From Crocosphaera sp. UHCC 0190 (GTDB lineage: Bacteria; Cyanobacteriota; Cyanobacteriia; Cyanobacteriales; Microcystaceae), in the NCBI RefSeq assembly GCF_034932065.1, contig NZ_JAYGHP010000014.1:1-64000 (forward strand): 64,000 bases of DNA. The letters are read 5' to 3'. Below are positions 1 through 8,872 of the stretch, piece by piece. Position numbers and translations under genes: made by a program. Position 1 is the stretch's first letter; each line of letters starts with the position of its first letter. The notes under the pieces were generated by a model, which saw nothing but the letters and a program-made list of their open reading frames with translations, searched no databases and had not been told where the DNA came from.

Positions 1-42
1 AATTCCCTTAATGCTAATAGGGAGCTTCAGCAAAAAGTTCTC

Positions 43-528
43 TTATTTTAATAGAGAATATAACTGAAAAATAAGTATCTTTTTCGAGATTTCTTTGATG
101 CTACATTTTGAAGTGCGAAATGTGGGACTTAACAAAGTTAAAGTCTCATTTTTGCTCGGAAGCGTTACTTCTGGTAAACCTAAAAAAAGATCCATTGTTC
201 CACTGGAAGCCAGATAATTAGAAACCAAGGCGATTAATTTGTAACTGGTGACTTGATGAACCAGAATATTCCCCATCATCGAAGGTGCTAACCAAACTTC
301 ATTTTGCTCCCCCATAGCTCGAAATTCCGTAATAAATAAAGACTCTGTGGCGATCGCATCTTGATTCCGTCGGTTACTTTTGCGACAACTCCGGCGTAAA
401 GTCGTATTTAAGGAAACATTGCCCTTCATGGCGACGAGAGTTCCCCCTTGAGCCATCAATACCTCATCATTGTCGAGCATAACACGGGCCAGAGAATTTT
501 CCCGTTCGTGTAAAATTTCAACTTTCAT
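43..528 (-). CDS. AIM24-family protein, C-terminus aberrant
   Basis: The first ~120 residues resemble the AIM24/TIGR00266 family (motifs such as VWLAPSMMGNILVHQ and YLASSGTMDL), whose cellular role is poorly defined. Translation most likely starts at the ATG at 528 (MKVEILHE), seven bases after the stop of the upstream AIM24 gene, so the pair is probably one operon. After the segment TMDLFLGL the protein stops resembling the family: the expected GxxSLFSGE-like core is missing and the ORF ends about 40 residues later, giving 161 residues where over 220 are usual. The divergence begins at a run of seven A (+ strand, 182-188), but neither alternative frame restores the homologous tail. It is a truncated or decayed paralogue; whether it works is unknown. 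Confidence 0.6.
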   Translation of the reverse strand: MKVEILHERENSLARVMLDNDEVLMAQGGTLVAMKGNVSLNTTLRRSCRKSNRRNQDAIATESLFITEFRAMGEQNEVWLAPSMMGNILVHQVTSYKLIALVSNYLASSGTMDLFLGLPEVTLPSKNETLTLLSPTFRTSKCSIKEISKKILIFQLYSLLK

Positions 529-535
529 AAAACTT

Positions 536-1195
536 TTAAGCCAGGGAACGAAGATAGTCAATTAATCCTTGAAGATTGCGGGATTGACAATAAATGGGGT
601 TCCCTTGAGTACGTTGATTCTTAGTTTTAGCGGCCCTAACTACAATATTAACGCTTTCTTCTTCCTGGTGATATTTTAGCCGTAGTTTGGGACTATGGGC
701 TAATAAATTTCCTTGAGTGACGACAAAATCCCCATAAACCATTTTTTTGATAATACCGCCATAGCCCCCAATAAAGACCCGTCCTTTGCCTTTTAATTTC
801 ACTTTCCACAACCCATCTCCGGCCAACCAACTACCCAAACCGGCCCAATGGTTTTGAACCGTCACTCCTGATGTGTGAGCGAGATAAACCCCTGGTTGTA
901 AACAAATAGACCCCTGAGACAAGTCGAGGCGAGCGATATCCCCCATAGTTGAATGGCCCAAAACCACTGTTAAAGACTTATTTGTGGTATTACTCAACTG
1001 ATCCACCGATAATAATTCGCCCCCAAAACATTTCCGAAGAAGAGCAAGTAGGCGACCCCCACAAACTTGAGTTTTCAGACTAACGCCTGTGTCGAGGCTA
1101 ACCATTGACCCTGCCCTGACTATGATACTTTCTCCTGGGTTTAAAGTGACAAATAGGGCAGCAAAAGCGGGACGACAACGAACTTTGTATAACAC
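536..1195 (-). CDS. AIM24-family protein
   Basis: A 219-residue protein of the AIM24/TIGR00266 family, a beta-rich fold similar to the N-terminus of tryptophan-RNA-binding attenuator-like proteins. Family hallmarks are YKVRCRPAFAALFVTLNPGE at the N-terminus, followed by AGSMVSLD, a glycine-rich segment, LSQGSICLQPGVYLAHTSGV and GDGLWKVKLKGKGRVFIGGYGG. The start is GTG; an in-frame TGA lies two codons upstream, so no longer start is possible. It ends seven bases before the next AIM24 gene, which continues in the same direction. Such genes often occur in adjacent sets. No catalytic residues are known, so no biochemical role is assigned. Confidence 0.8.
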   Translation of the reverse strand: MLYKVRCRPAFAALFVTLNPGESIIVRAGSMVSLDTGVSLKTQVCGGRLLALLRKCFGGELLSVDQLSNTTNKSLTVVLGHSTMGDIARLDLSQGSICLQPGVYLAHTSGVTVQNHWAGLGSWLAGDGLWKVKLKGKGRVFIGGYGGIIKKMVYGDFVVTQGNLLAHSPKLRLKYHQEEESVNIVVRAAKTKNQRTQGNPIYCQSRNLQGLIDYLRSLA

Positions 1196-1306
1196 TGGTC
1201 AGAGGAAACAACAAAAGGCAATCTGGCCATCATCAATCTTAAGCCGATACAGCAGTTAACAGTCTTAAAATAACGGATAACCCTGGGGGAATTCCTGCTA
1301 TTTTCC

Positions 1307-2566
1307 TTAACTACGGGGAAAACGCCGTCTTTGTAAAAAGTCAGGAATATCCAGACCCGCTGGTTTTGGGGTTGTGGGTTCCTCTTTGGGAGATGTGAGG
1401 GGAGGAGCAACAGGCCGGGAGGGAGTGGCAGTTATTTGAGGAGTCGATATATTCTCCGATTCTGCACTAAACCCCGTAGCAATCACTGTCACAATAACTT
1501 CCCCTTGAACTCGTTCATCAATCACCGCCCCAAAAATAATATTGGCATCGGGATCAACGACTTCAAAGATGGTTTCTGCGGCGGTATTGACCTCATGTAA
1601 GGTGAGATCTCTACCCCCTGTGATATTAAAGACAACCCCCTTCGCTCCCTTAATGGAATGCTCTAAGAGGGGGGAAGAAATGGCTAAAGAAGCGGCATCA
1701 TTGGCCCGAGATTTTCCAGACCCTACCCCAATTCCCATCAGGGCAGAACCGGCATCAGCCATGACTGCTCGTACATCAGCAAAGTCCACATTGACCAGGC
1801 CAGGAATGGTAATAATATCGGAAATCCCTTGTACCCCTTGACGCAGCACATTGTCCGCCGCCAGAAATGCTTCTTGTAGGGGGGTTTCTGGGGAAATTAC
1901 CTGTAGTAATTGGTTATTGGGAATGACAATTAGGGTGTCAACATTGCTTTGTAGTTGAGAGATCCCTTCTCCTGCTTGAGTGGTACGTCGTCGTCCTTCA
2001 AAGGTAAAGGGCCGAGTCACCACCCCAACGGTCAAACAACCTTTTTCCTTAGCAACTTCCGCCACAATGGGGGCTGCACCAGTTCCGGTTCCCCCTCCCA
2101 TTCCTGCGGTAATAAACACCAAATCAGTGTCTTCTAGGGCTTCGGCAATTTCATCACGGGACTCTAGAGCCGCTTCTTTGCCGATGTTAGGGTTGCCCCC
2201 TGCACCTAGTCCACGGGTCAGTTTCTTGCCAATTTGTAAACGGTGAGGCGCAGCTGATTGAGTCAGAGCTTGGGCATCCGTATTCATCGTCCAAAACTCA
2301 ATGCCTGTCAAGGCACTTTCAATCATGCGATCAACTGCATTACATCCGCCGCCACCAACACCAATGACTTTGATTTTAGCAACGTTATTCGGCACGATTT
2401 GGTTTCTCCTGCTTTCTTCCTTAGGCAGTTCTAGGGACTCATTGGTTGGCACAAAGGGTGAGGTACTACTCGGTCGGTGATAACTGTCCACGGCACTCGA
2501 AGACTCAGCAGATTCTGTATGATTTAGACTGGAATGATTAAGAGCTAACTTATCATTAAGGATCAT
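1307..2566 (-). CDS. ftsZ: cell division protein FtsZ
   Basis: FtsZ is the tubulin-like GTPase that polymerises into the cytokinetic ring. The 419-residue protein has the GTP-binding start [18 protein letters not shown] (about residues 64-81), the tubulin signature [10 protein letters not shown] (157-166) and the C-terminal conserved peptide [11 protein letters not shown], which docks membrane anchors and assembly regulators. The first ~60 residues form a Ser/Asn-rich extension before the GTPase core, as is common in cyanobacterial FtsZ. A Pro/Thr-rich linker (about 380-405) separates the core from the tail peptide. It lies 264 bases downstream of ftsQ on the same strand, the usual cyanobacterial arrangement. 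Identification is certain; the exact N-terminal start is less so because no clear ribosome-binding site precedes it. Confidence 0.97.
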   Translation of the reverse strand: MILNDKLALNHSSLNHTESAESSSAVDSYHRPSSTSPFVPTNESLELPKEESRRNQIVPNNVAKIKVIGVGGGGCNAVDRMIESALTGIEFWTMNTDAQALTQSAAPHRLQIGKKLTRGLGAGGNPNIGKEAALESRDEIAEALEDTDLVFITAGMGGGTGTGAAPIVAEVAKEKGCLTVGVVTRPFTFEGRRRTTQAGEGISQLQSNVDTLIVIPNNQLLQVISPETPLQEAFLAADNVLRQGVQGISDIITIPGLVNVDFADVRAVMADAGSALMGIGVGSGKSRANDAASLAISSPLLEHSIKGAKGVVFNITGGRDLTLHEVNTAAETIFEVVDPDANIIFGAVIDERVQGEVIVTVIATGFSAESENISTPQITATPSRPVAPPLTSPKEEPTTPKPAGLDIPDFLQRRRFPRS

Positions 2567-2830
2567 TGTAATTGGCGGGGGTTAATTATTTTGTTTCAAG
2601 AGTTTAGGATAATCTGAATCTACCTAATCCACAGTATCATTAATTAATACCTAGATTAGCCATTTATTTATTTATCTATAGGGCATTACCATTTCCAAGC
2701 TTACTATCAATGTTGAATGATTTCACCTCATACTGCAAAATTCTTCCTTAAGTTAGGGAGTTGACTCAATCTGCGCCAAAATAACACAAATGTTGCTAAG
2801 TTAACATTTATTAACATGATTAAGTCCAGG

Positions 2831-3634
2831 TTAGGAACTGGGGGGCTTTTTGGGGGGATCTTTGAGGTGAACGGAAGGGGAATCAGGATTAGATAAATCA
2901 ATATAGATAATACGTTCTTTGGGAACCTGGGAGGGTAGTTTCCGCAATTTCGCTAAGACGGAAAGTTGTTGGGAGAATTTATGATCATAAGTACCACAAT
3001 GAACTGTTCCCAGGTCAGTTTTCAAAATAAGATTGCTCGGATCGCGCCAATCAACAATCATAATTTTGACAGGAGAACTGATCATCATAGGATACATTTG
3101 TTCCCAGTAAGTCTGGGACTGCCGATTAAGTCCCAAGATAGTTAACTGAGTCGCAGTAGCTATTTTAGCCCCTTGTGGGTAGAATTTTTGAGGAATCCAG
3201 ACCCCTTCAGCATCGAGAAACCCTCCCTCTTTACCAAAAGAAGCCTTAGCCACAGGCTGTCTTTCCTTCACAGTCAAAGTAATTTGAGCCGGAAACAACT
3301 GACGGGTAATATGGATATCCTCAATAGGAGGTTGGGATTCGAGTTGTTCGGTCAATTGATGAATCGGTAGTTGCCAAATCGATTGCGGATAATTCATCTG
3401 AAGCATTTGTTGAATTTGCTCCAGATTTAGTAACTGATTTCCCGTAATCTTAACTTGAGATGACCCTCGAATCACCCAATCGGGCAAACCTAAGCTCCAC
3501 ACTAACCCCCCTGTCATGCCACAAAGGGCAGCAAAACGCCAAACTCCTTGCCAAGCTTTCAAGCGTCGCTGATGACTTAGGGTTTGACGCTGAGTTTTTA
3601 GGGCATCAGCCAAAACAACTGTACTATCTGTCAT
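2831..3634 (-). CDS. ftsQ: cell division protein FtsQ/DivIB
   Basis: A 267-residue bitopic membrane protein of the divisome. A short cytoplasmic N-terminus is followed by one membrane segment (about 30-48) and a POTRA domain beginning VKITGNQLLNLEQIQQML, then the FtsQ beta domain ending near residue 255. The POTRA signature pattern, the segment LFPAQITLTVKERQPVA and the downstream position of ftsZ support the assignment. The tail is basic and proline-rich (KDPPKKPPSS). Cyanobacterial FtsQ sequences diverge strongly, so domain order and gene context carry more weight than similarity to the E. coli protein. Confidence 0.88.
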   Translation of the reverse strand: MTDSTVVLADALKTQRQTLSHQRRLKAWQGVWRFAALCGMTGGLVWSLGLPDWVIRGSSQVKITGNQLLNLEQIQQMLQMNYPQSIWQLPIHQLTEQLESQPPIEDIHITRQLFPAQITLTVKERQPVAKASFGKEGGFLDAEGVWIPQKFYPQGAKIATATQLTILGLNRQSQTYWEQMYPMMISSPVKIMIVDWRDPSNLILKTDLGTVHCGTYDHKFSQQLSVLAKLRKLPSQVPKERIIYIDLSNPDSPSVHLKDPPKKPPSS

Positions 3635-3832
3635 GGGATTACAATAACCATTACTCAGAAAATGTTATAACTAAAGGAGGCTACTCTACTTAAAATTAAT
3701 TCACATATTATGAGGTTAATCAGCCAGGTAACTTGAGTCTAAGATACACTGATGTAAATATTCCCCGCAAGTTCCTGTGCTAGAGTCAGCATTCGGATGT
3801 TATAAAAGTTTCACTAACACACACTAGAGCTT

Positions 3833-5125
3833 ATGGTCAATCACAAAAGAGGGCTTATTCTTGCTGCTACTGCTACCGTTCTTACTGCGGTGGCTGTTAC
3901 CGGAGCGGGCCTTCGCCTTTCCCGCAGCCAAGCATTTTTTCAAGATAATCCCAAAGAATTAGTCGATGAAGTTTGGCAAATCATTGATCGCACTTACGTT
4001 GATGGAACCTTTAATCAACTTGATTGGCGTGCCGTTCGCACTAAATATCTAGGAAAATCCTACGCGAATAAGGAAGAAGCTTACAAAGCCATTCGAGAGA
4101 TGCTAAAATCCCTCGGCGATCCCTACACGCGCTTCATGGACCCCGAAGAATTCAAAAATATGCAAATTGATACCTCTGGGGAATTAACAGGGGTCGGCAT
4201 TCAACTTACCAAGGATGAAGAAACTAAGGAACTGGTAGTCGTTTCCCCCATTGAGGACACCCCTGCTTTTGAGGCGGGCATTCTTTCCAAAGATGTCATT
4301 ACTAAAATTAATGGCAAAACAACTCAAGGCATGGAAGTAGAAGATGCCGTTAAATTGATTCGCGGTAAACCAGGAACGGATGTCACCTTAACCATTCGTC
4401 GTGCTGGTAAGGAAACTAATTACTCTATCGTCAGAGCGCGGATTGAACTCCACCCCGTGCGGGCCCGTGTCGAAGAAACTCCCTCTGGTAAAATTGGCTA
4501 TATCCGTTTGACTCAGTTTAGCGCGCAAGCTGGGGAAGAAATGCGCGATGCTATTCAAGAAGCTGAAGCGGCTAAGGTTAACGGTTATATCCTAGATTTA
4601 CGCTCTAATCCAGGCGGTTTGCTCTACGCGAGTGTGGAAATTGCTCGGATGTGGCTTGATGAAGGCAAAATTGTCTCTACCGTCAGTCGCACGGGAGAGA
4701 CAGAGGTACAACGGGCTAATAAACGGGCCTTAACGAATAAACCGTTAGTTATTTTAGTGGATGGCGGTTCTGCGAGTGCCAGTGAAATTCTTTCGGGTGC
4801 CTTACAGGATAATGATCGGGCCGTCTTAGTGGGCAGTAAGACCTTTGGTAAAGGATTAGTACAGTCCGTCCGAGGGTTGGGAGATGGTTCAGGACTCGCT
4901 GTGACCATTGCTAAATATTTAACCCCTAGTGGTCGAGATATCAACAAACATGGGATTGATCCTGATGTGGTTCTAGAATTGACTGATGAGGAACGGAAAG
5001 CACTTCAGCAAGAACGGGACAAAATCGGGGCGTTTGGCGATCCCCAGTTTGATAAGGCGTTTGAGGTGCTAAAACAAGAAATTGCTACCTCTAAAGGATC
5101 AAATGCTCGTGCGACTAATCCCTAA
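3833..5125 (+). CDS. ctp: carboxyl-terminal processing protease, S41 family
   Basis: A 430-residue serine protease of the CtpA/B/C family that cleaves C-terminal extensions; the best known cyanobacterial role is maturation of the D1 precursor by CtpA. An uncleaved or cleaved signal/anchor lies at residues 6-28, followed by a helical region, a PDZ domain (about 100-195, with the GELTGVGIQL loop) and the S41 catalytic core. The Ser-Lys dyad is visible: GGSASASEIL places the nucleophile near Ser315, and GSKTFGKG gives the general base near Lys340. Which paralogue (CtpA, B or C) this is cannot be decided from one sequence. The gene is monocistronic and closed by a strong terminator. Confidence 0.92.
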   Translation: MVNHKRGLILAATATVLTAVAVTGAGLRLSRSQAFFQDNPKELVDEVWQIIDRTYVDGTFNQLDWRAVRTKYLGKSYANKEEAYKAIREMLKSLGDPYTRFMDPEEFKNMQIDTSGELTGVGIQLTKDEETKELVVVSPIEDTPAFEAGILSKDVITKINGKTTQGMEVEDAVKLIRGKPGTDVTLTIRRAGKETNYSIVRARIELHPVRARVEETPSGKIGYIRLTQFSAQAGEEMRDAIQEAEAAKVNGYILDLRSNPGGLLYASVEIARMWLDEGKIVSTVSRTGETEVQRANKRALTNKPLVILVDGGSASASEILSGALQDNDRAVLVGSKTFGKGLVQSVRGLGDGSGLAVTIAKYLTPSGRDINKHGIDPDVVLELTDEERKALQQERDKIGAFGDPQFDKAFEVLKQEIATSKGSNARATNP

Positions 5126-5171
5126 TCTTTGACCCTCATGCAAAAACCATAAGATCTTAAATATTAAGAGT

Positions 5172-5217
5172 AAGAGAGGAAACCAACCTAATTGGTCGGG
5201 TTTTCTCTCTTTTTTTT
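5172..5217 (+). terminator. intrinsic terminator of the ctp gene
   Basis: A long imperfect inverted repeat (left arm AGAGAGGAAACCAACC, right arm GGTCGGGTTTTCTCTCT, loop TAATT) is followed by a run of seven T. It lies 46 bases after the ctp stop and faces the convergent J-domain gene. Confidence 0.88.
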
Positions 5218-5238
5218 CTCCATCATCTTGATGGTTTT

Positions 5239-6138
5239 TTAGCGATTTTTACCAAATAAAGAACCAAATAGCCCAGTTTTTTGGGGTTTATCGGCAGACT
5301 TGGCTTTATTTTCTTCAGGAGAGACTTTATCTAATGCTTCTTTAGCTTCAATGACAATGGGATCTTGAGGGTTGACTTTACGGGCTTTATTGATATGAAC
5401 CTTGGCCATTGTTAGCTGATTTTCTTTGATATAGGCTAATCCTAATAAGCCATGACAGCTACTATTATTCGGTTCTTTTTTCAGGATTTCTCGCAATTCG
5501 ATGACGGCTTGAGAGGTGTTATTGCGCTTGATGTAATCTTGGGCCCGTTTTAAGGAAGTAGCAATGGCTGAAACTTGCTCTTTTTTTTCAGTCTTGGACT
5601 TGGCGGAGGGGGGGGTCTGGGATGGGGGTTTTGGTCTAGCTTTGGCTTTAATTTGTTCCCCTTGTTTGATCATTAAATAAATTAAATTCAATTCACTAAT
5701 TTGGGCAATTTTATTAAAAACTTGTTCCAAATCATTGTATTGTGAAGCAATGATCGGTAACAATAATTTATGATAAGTTAGTTCGGCGTTGTGGCTGGTC
5801 TGCATCAGTTTTTGGGCTTCATCTGTCGCCAGGGTAATACTACTTAATTCCTTCGCTAAATTATGTCCCATTTGCGCTAAAACCAGTGAATATTCGTTGC
5901 GAGAACGATCTTTTGAAAGTTGTTCATAAGCAGGATTAACTAATTTTGATAAGATTTTATTGGCACGGTTTTTTTCTCTTTCTGTTTTGCCCCTAAAAGT
6001 ATCGGGATGGAGAATATAAGCAATTTTTAAATATCGCTGACGAATCTGCCGACTATCAGCACCTAGGGGAACTCCCAAAACTGCATAATGATCGATTACA
6101 TCATATTTAAAGAGTCCTTGTTGTACTGGAAAAGACAT
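5239..6138 (-). CDS. J-domain protein with C-terminal TPR region
   Basis: A 299-residue co-chaperone-like protein. The J domain occupies about residues 15-82 (DHYAVLGVPLGADSRQIRQR) and has an intact HPD motif (44-46) for stimulating a DnaK/Hsp70. There is no Gly/Phe-rich region or zinc-finger domain, so this is a class C J protein, not canonical DnaJ. A basic, Pro/Lys-rich linker (about 165-190) leads to tetratricopeptide-like helices (about 195-265; LRAQDYIKRNN-type and GLLGLAYIKENQLTMAKVHI), which usually bind client proteins. The C-terminus is charged (EENKAKSADKPQ). It is convergent with ctp and appears monocistronic. The client is unknown. Confidence 0.85.
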   Translation of the reverse strand: MSFPVQQGLFKYDVIDHYAVLGVPLGADSRQIRQRYLKIAYILHPDTFRGKTEREKNRANKILSKLVNPAYEQLSKDRSRNEYSLVLAQMGHNLAKELSSITLATDEAQKLMQTSHNAELTYHKLLLPIIASQYNDLEQVFNKIAQISELNLIYLMIKQGEQIKAKARPKPPSQTPPSAKSKTEKKEQVSAIATSLKRAQDYIKRNNTSQAVIELREILKKEPNNSSCHGLLGLAYIKENQLTMAKVHINKARKVNPQDPIVIEAKEALDKVSPEENKAKSADKPQKTGLFGSLFGKNR

Positions 6139-6432
6139 AGAATTTACAGCCTACCCCTAATCGCCAATGCCCTATTTTCAGTGGCTCTTCTCTGAAACTA
6201 GCACAAATAAACGTTTTACTTACTCCTTTTTTGAGAATATTTCCCCTCTGTTAATTAGGCAATATTCCTTAATTGACTGCTCAAACTTTTTCTTGACTCT
6301 CTATGGAGAGTATTTAAGCTTGGCTCGTCAATTTTACTTTTAATCGTTGTCTTCTTGGATCATATCATTTTCCTTCGATTTTCGCTAGTTTATATAACTT
6401 GAACTTTTACTTAGATGAAGGTTTTCGCTTGT

Positions 6433-7263
6433 TTAGGAATAGAATTTTTTTAACCAAGGTAATGCCTCATCTAATGCTTGACTCAAACCATGGTGAATCT
6501 CTCCATTCGTGGCTAAAAGTCTCCCTGACTCAATGATTAAAGGACTTTCGTCATAAGCGGTGACTTTGCCCCCTGCTTCTTCTAAAATGACAATACCAGC
6601 GGCAATGTCCCAAGGACTTAACCCCCTTTCCCAATAACCGTCTAAGCGTCCACAAGCGACATCAGTTAAATCAACGGATGCGGAGCCACTGCGCCGCACC
6701 CCTTGGGTAAGATGGGTAAGATAGCAAAATTCGGGATAATTTGTGTCTGGAGTTTCGCGGCGATCGTAAGCAAACCCTGTTACTAATAAACTTTTATTTA
6801 ATTCCTTAGTTTTTGATACTTGAATAGGGCGATAATTGAGGGTGGCTCCTAATCCTTTTGCACCACGAAATAACTCTTGACGAAAGGGATTATAAACAGC
6901 ACCAACTAGGGGAATACCCTTAAATAATAAGCCAATGGACACCGAAGAAGCTGGATAACCATGAGCATAATTTGTGGTACCATCAAGGGGATCAATGGCC
7001 CAAAGATAATCGCTCCCTTCGGTTCCTAATTTACCGGATTCTTCTGCCAAAATTTGATGAGAGGGAACCCGACTTTTTAAAATTTTTAAAACAGAGGATT
7101 CTGCTTTTTTATCGGCTTCCGTCACCAAGTCTCCTGGACGACCTTTTTCTTCAATTTTTTCCAATTGTCCAACGAGATCTTGTAAAATTATCCCCGCAGT
7201 CATGACAGATTCTGTGGCAATATCGAGAAATAGTTCTCGTTCCTTTTGACTTGGTAATTCCAT
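6433..7263 (-). CDS. inositol monophosphatase family phosphatase
   Basis: A 276-residue Mg2+-dependent, Li+-sensitive-type sugar phosphatase. Metal-binding motifs are all present: LAEESG (first Glu), DPLDGTTNYAHGYP and the C-terminal WDIAAGIVILEEAGG. Members act on inositol phosphates, on histidinol phosphate or on other small phosphoesters, and SuhB-like members bind NusA; the substrate here cannot be read from the sequence. The start ATG at 7263 gives a family-typical length. It is followed downstream by 294 bases without a gene before the J-domain gene, and preceded by the ferredoxin gene on the same strand, 82 bases away. Confidence 0.88.
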   Translation of the reverse strand: MELPSQKERELFLDIATESVMTAGIILQDLVGQLEKIEEKGRPGDLVTEADKKAESSVLKILKSRVPSHQILAEESGKLGTEGSDYLWAIDPLDGTTNYAHGYPASSVSIGLLFKGIPLVGAVYNPFRQELFRGAKGLGATLNYRPIQVSKTKELNKSLLVTGFAYDRRETPDTNYPEFCYLTHLTQGVRRSGSASVDLTDVACGRLDGYWERGLSPWDIAAGIVILEEAGGKVTAYDESPLIIESGRLLATNGEIHHGLSQALDEALPWLKKFYS

Positions 7264-7345
7264 GATGATTTAATCGATTCTCTGCTTCTATTATTGCTTA
7301 GTTTAGTAATGAAACCCTAACAAAAATTCCTAAAATCCTGAATCT

Positions 7346-7714
7346 CTAATCATCATCTAAGGGTAATCCTAATCTAACCTTGCCTTTACCAAAATATCGC
7401 CCAAATTGCAGTTCATAGACTTCATCTTCATCTTGGGTTTCCACTTCTAAATCTGATTGTGCATAGCTAACACATAATAGAGCATAGCCCTTTTCTTGTA
7501 ATTCGGGAGAGAGTCCTACTGCTTCCGGTTGATCGACTTCTCCTGATAAAATACGCACAGCACAGGCGGTACAAGCACCATTACGACAGGAAAAGGGAAG
7601 TTCGTAACCTTGATCTTCTGCACTATGAAGAATGTAGCGATCATCAGGAACTTTTAGGGTGTATTCTTGAGCGATTTGACGGTGATGAATGCGAATTTGG
7701 TGATAACGAGTCAT
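7346..7714 (-). CDS. [2Fe-2S] ferredoxin with C-terminal extension
   Basis: A 122-residue plant-type ferredoxin. Cluster ligands are Cys43, Cys48 and Cys51 in SCRNGACTACAV, and Cys81 in LLCVSYAQSD. Compared with the ~97-residue photosynthetic ferredoxin PetF it carries about 20 extra C-terminal residues (ELQFGRYFGKGKVRLGLP), including basic residues, where PetF ends soon after the last ligand. This extension resembles that of FdC2-type ferredoxins of plants and cyanobacteria; I make that match from memory and hold it with moderate confidence. It probably transfers electrons to a specialised partner and is not the main photosystem I acceptor. Confidence 0.87.
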   Translation of the reverse strand: MTRYHQIRIHHRQIAQEYTLKVPDDRYILHSAEDQGYELPFSCRNGACTACAVRILSGEVDQPEAVGLSPELQEKGYALLCVSYAQSDLEVETQDEDEVYELQFGRYFGKGKVRLGLPLDDD

Positions 7715-7835
7715 GAGTTAAGGCTTGGTTAATCAATTCCTATTATAAACCTTCTGTCCTAGGGAAGAAAGAATTACATCATCAAGATTTTATAATTTTA
7801 GTTCTCACAGTGAGTACATTAAACTCACAACACCT

Positions 7836-7860
7836 GTAGGGTGGGCAATGCCCACCCTAC
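7836..7860. repeat. REP palindrome, family A, perfect copy
   Basis: A perfect inverted repeat: arm GTAGGGTGGGC, loop AAT, arm GCCCACCCTAC. It sits between the ferredoxin and ispE genes, 17 bases beyond the ispE stop, and could also act as the ispE 3' hairpin. The same element recurs at 20357, 20538, 22313 and 26693. Confidence 0.92.
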
Positions 7861-7876
7861 GTTTATTTATACGCAT

Positions 7877-8824
7877 CTAAACAGAAGCAACTTGAATACC
7901 TGTACTTGATAGTTTAGTTACCCAAAATTCTAAGTCTGGATCTTTAATTTCTTGTCTAGCTTTTTGTTGAATTGTTTCTGCTTCTGCTTGAGAATTACAC
8001 AATGTAAACACCGTTGGGCCCGATCCTGACATCATAGTTCCTAGTCCACCAGCTTGTTGTAAAATATTTCTTAATTGAGCAACTTGGGAATATTCAGGTA
8101 AGACAACGTTTTCTAAATCATTATGTAATAGCTTGCCAATTTTTTTTCTGTCTTTTTGACTAATTGCTTTTACTAAAGGGCCAGAATTAATTTGGGAGGT
8201 TCGAGATTCAATATTTTTTAAATCCTTAAGATAAGTCTCACCAAATTGTTTTTTGTAGGTTTGATAGGCCCAAGGGGTAGAAACAGAAAGATTTTGATAT
8301 TTTGCTAACACAACCCATAAACTATCCAAGTCTGGAATGGGATCTAATTTTTCTCCTCTACCTGTGGCGATCGCTGTTCCTCCTGCCACACAAAACGGCA
8401 CATCTGATCCCAATTTTTCCCCTAAACGTTGCAATTGGGGTAAGGTTAATCCTAATTCCCATAATAAATCTAACCCGACTAAAACTGCAGCCCCATCAGT
8501 TGAACCCCCTGCCAACCCCGCAGCAACAGGAATTTGTTTATCAATGGTAATATCAACCCCGCCATAATTGCCAAAAGCTTCAGGAAATTCTTGACTCATT
8601 AATTGAGCCGCACGATAGGCCAAATTTGTCTGATCTAAAGGGACAAGGGGATGATTACAATGTAACTGAATTCCTTGAATGCCATTGCAGCGAATTTCCA
8701 GACGATCAGCCAATTCAATCGTTTGTAAAATCATCACTAATTCATGATAACCATCGGGGCGATCTCCGATTATTTCGAGATATAAATTGATTTTAGCAGG
8801 AGCAATTAAAGTATAAGTTCGCAT
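7877..8824 (-). CDS. ispE: 4-diphosphocytidyl-2-C-methyl-D-erythritol kinase
   Basis: IspE phosphorylates the 2-hydroxyl of CDP-methylerythritol in the MEP isoprenoid pathway, feeding carotenoid, phytol and quinone synthesis. The 315-residue GHMP kinase has Lys11 in [11 protein letters not shown], the ATP-binding glycine loop [15 protein letters not shown] (99-113) and Asp141 in [14 protein letters not shown], matching the catalytic Lys/Asp pair of the family. The third GHMP motif [14 protein letters not shown] is near the C-terminus. Immediately upstream of the ATG is a heptamer tandem repeat in place of a recognisable ribosome-binding site. It is preceded by the ankyrin gene on the same strand. 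Confidence 0.96.
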   Translation of the reverse strand: MRTYTLIAPAKINLYLEIIGDRPDGYHELVMILQTIELADRLEIRCNGIQGIQLHCNHPLVPLDQTNLAYRAAQLMSQEFPEAFGNYGGVDITIDKQIPVAAGLAGGSTDGAAVLVGLDLLWELGLTLPQLQRLGEKLGSDVPFCVAGGTAIATGRGEKLDPIPDLDSLWVVLAKYQNLSVSTPWAYQTYKKQFGETYLKDLKNIESRTSQINSGPLVKAISQKDRKKIGKLLHNDLENVVLPEYSQVAQLRNILQQAGGLGTMMSGSGPTVFTLCNSQAEAETIQQKARQEIKDPDLEFWVTKLSSTGIQVASV

Positions 8825-8825
8825 G

Positions 8826-8853
8826 GTTAGGTGTTAGGTGTTAGGGGTTAAGG
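8826..8853. repeat. heptamer tandem repeat (GTTAGGT-type)
   Basis: Four consecutive seven-base units, GTTAGGT, GTTAGGT, GTTAGGG and GTTAAGG, end one base before the ispE start codon. Short tandemly repeated heptamers of this kind are known in cyanobacterial intergenic regions. Here the array occupies the space where a ribosome-binding site would sit. Confidence 0.85.
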
Positions 8854-8872
8854 AAAATTTTTTTAAAATGAT

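Noticed and set aside
1141-1410. 89-residue ORF between the AIM24 and ftsZ genes
   Set aside because: It overlaps both genes, has no ribosome-binding site and shows no recognisable sequence.
6139-6432. Possible RNA gene in the gap between J-domain and inositol phosphatase genes
   Set aside because: No tRNA cloverleaf, conserved RNA motif or strong hairpin was seen; I found nothing supportable.
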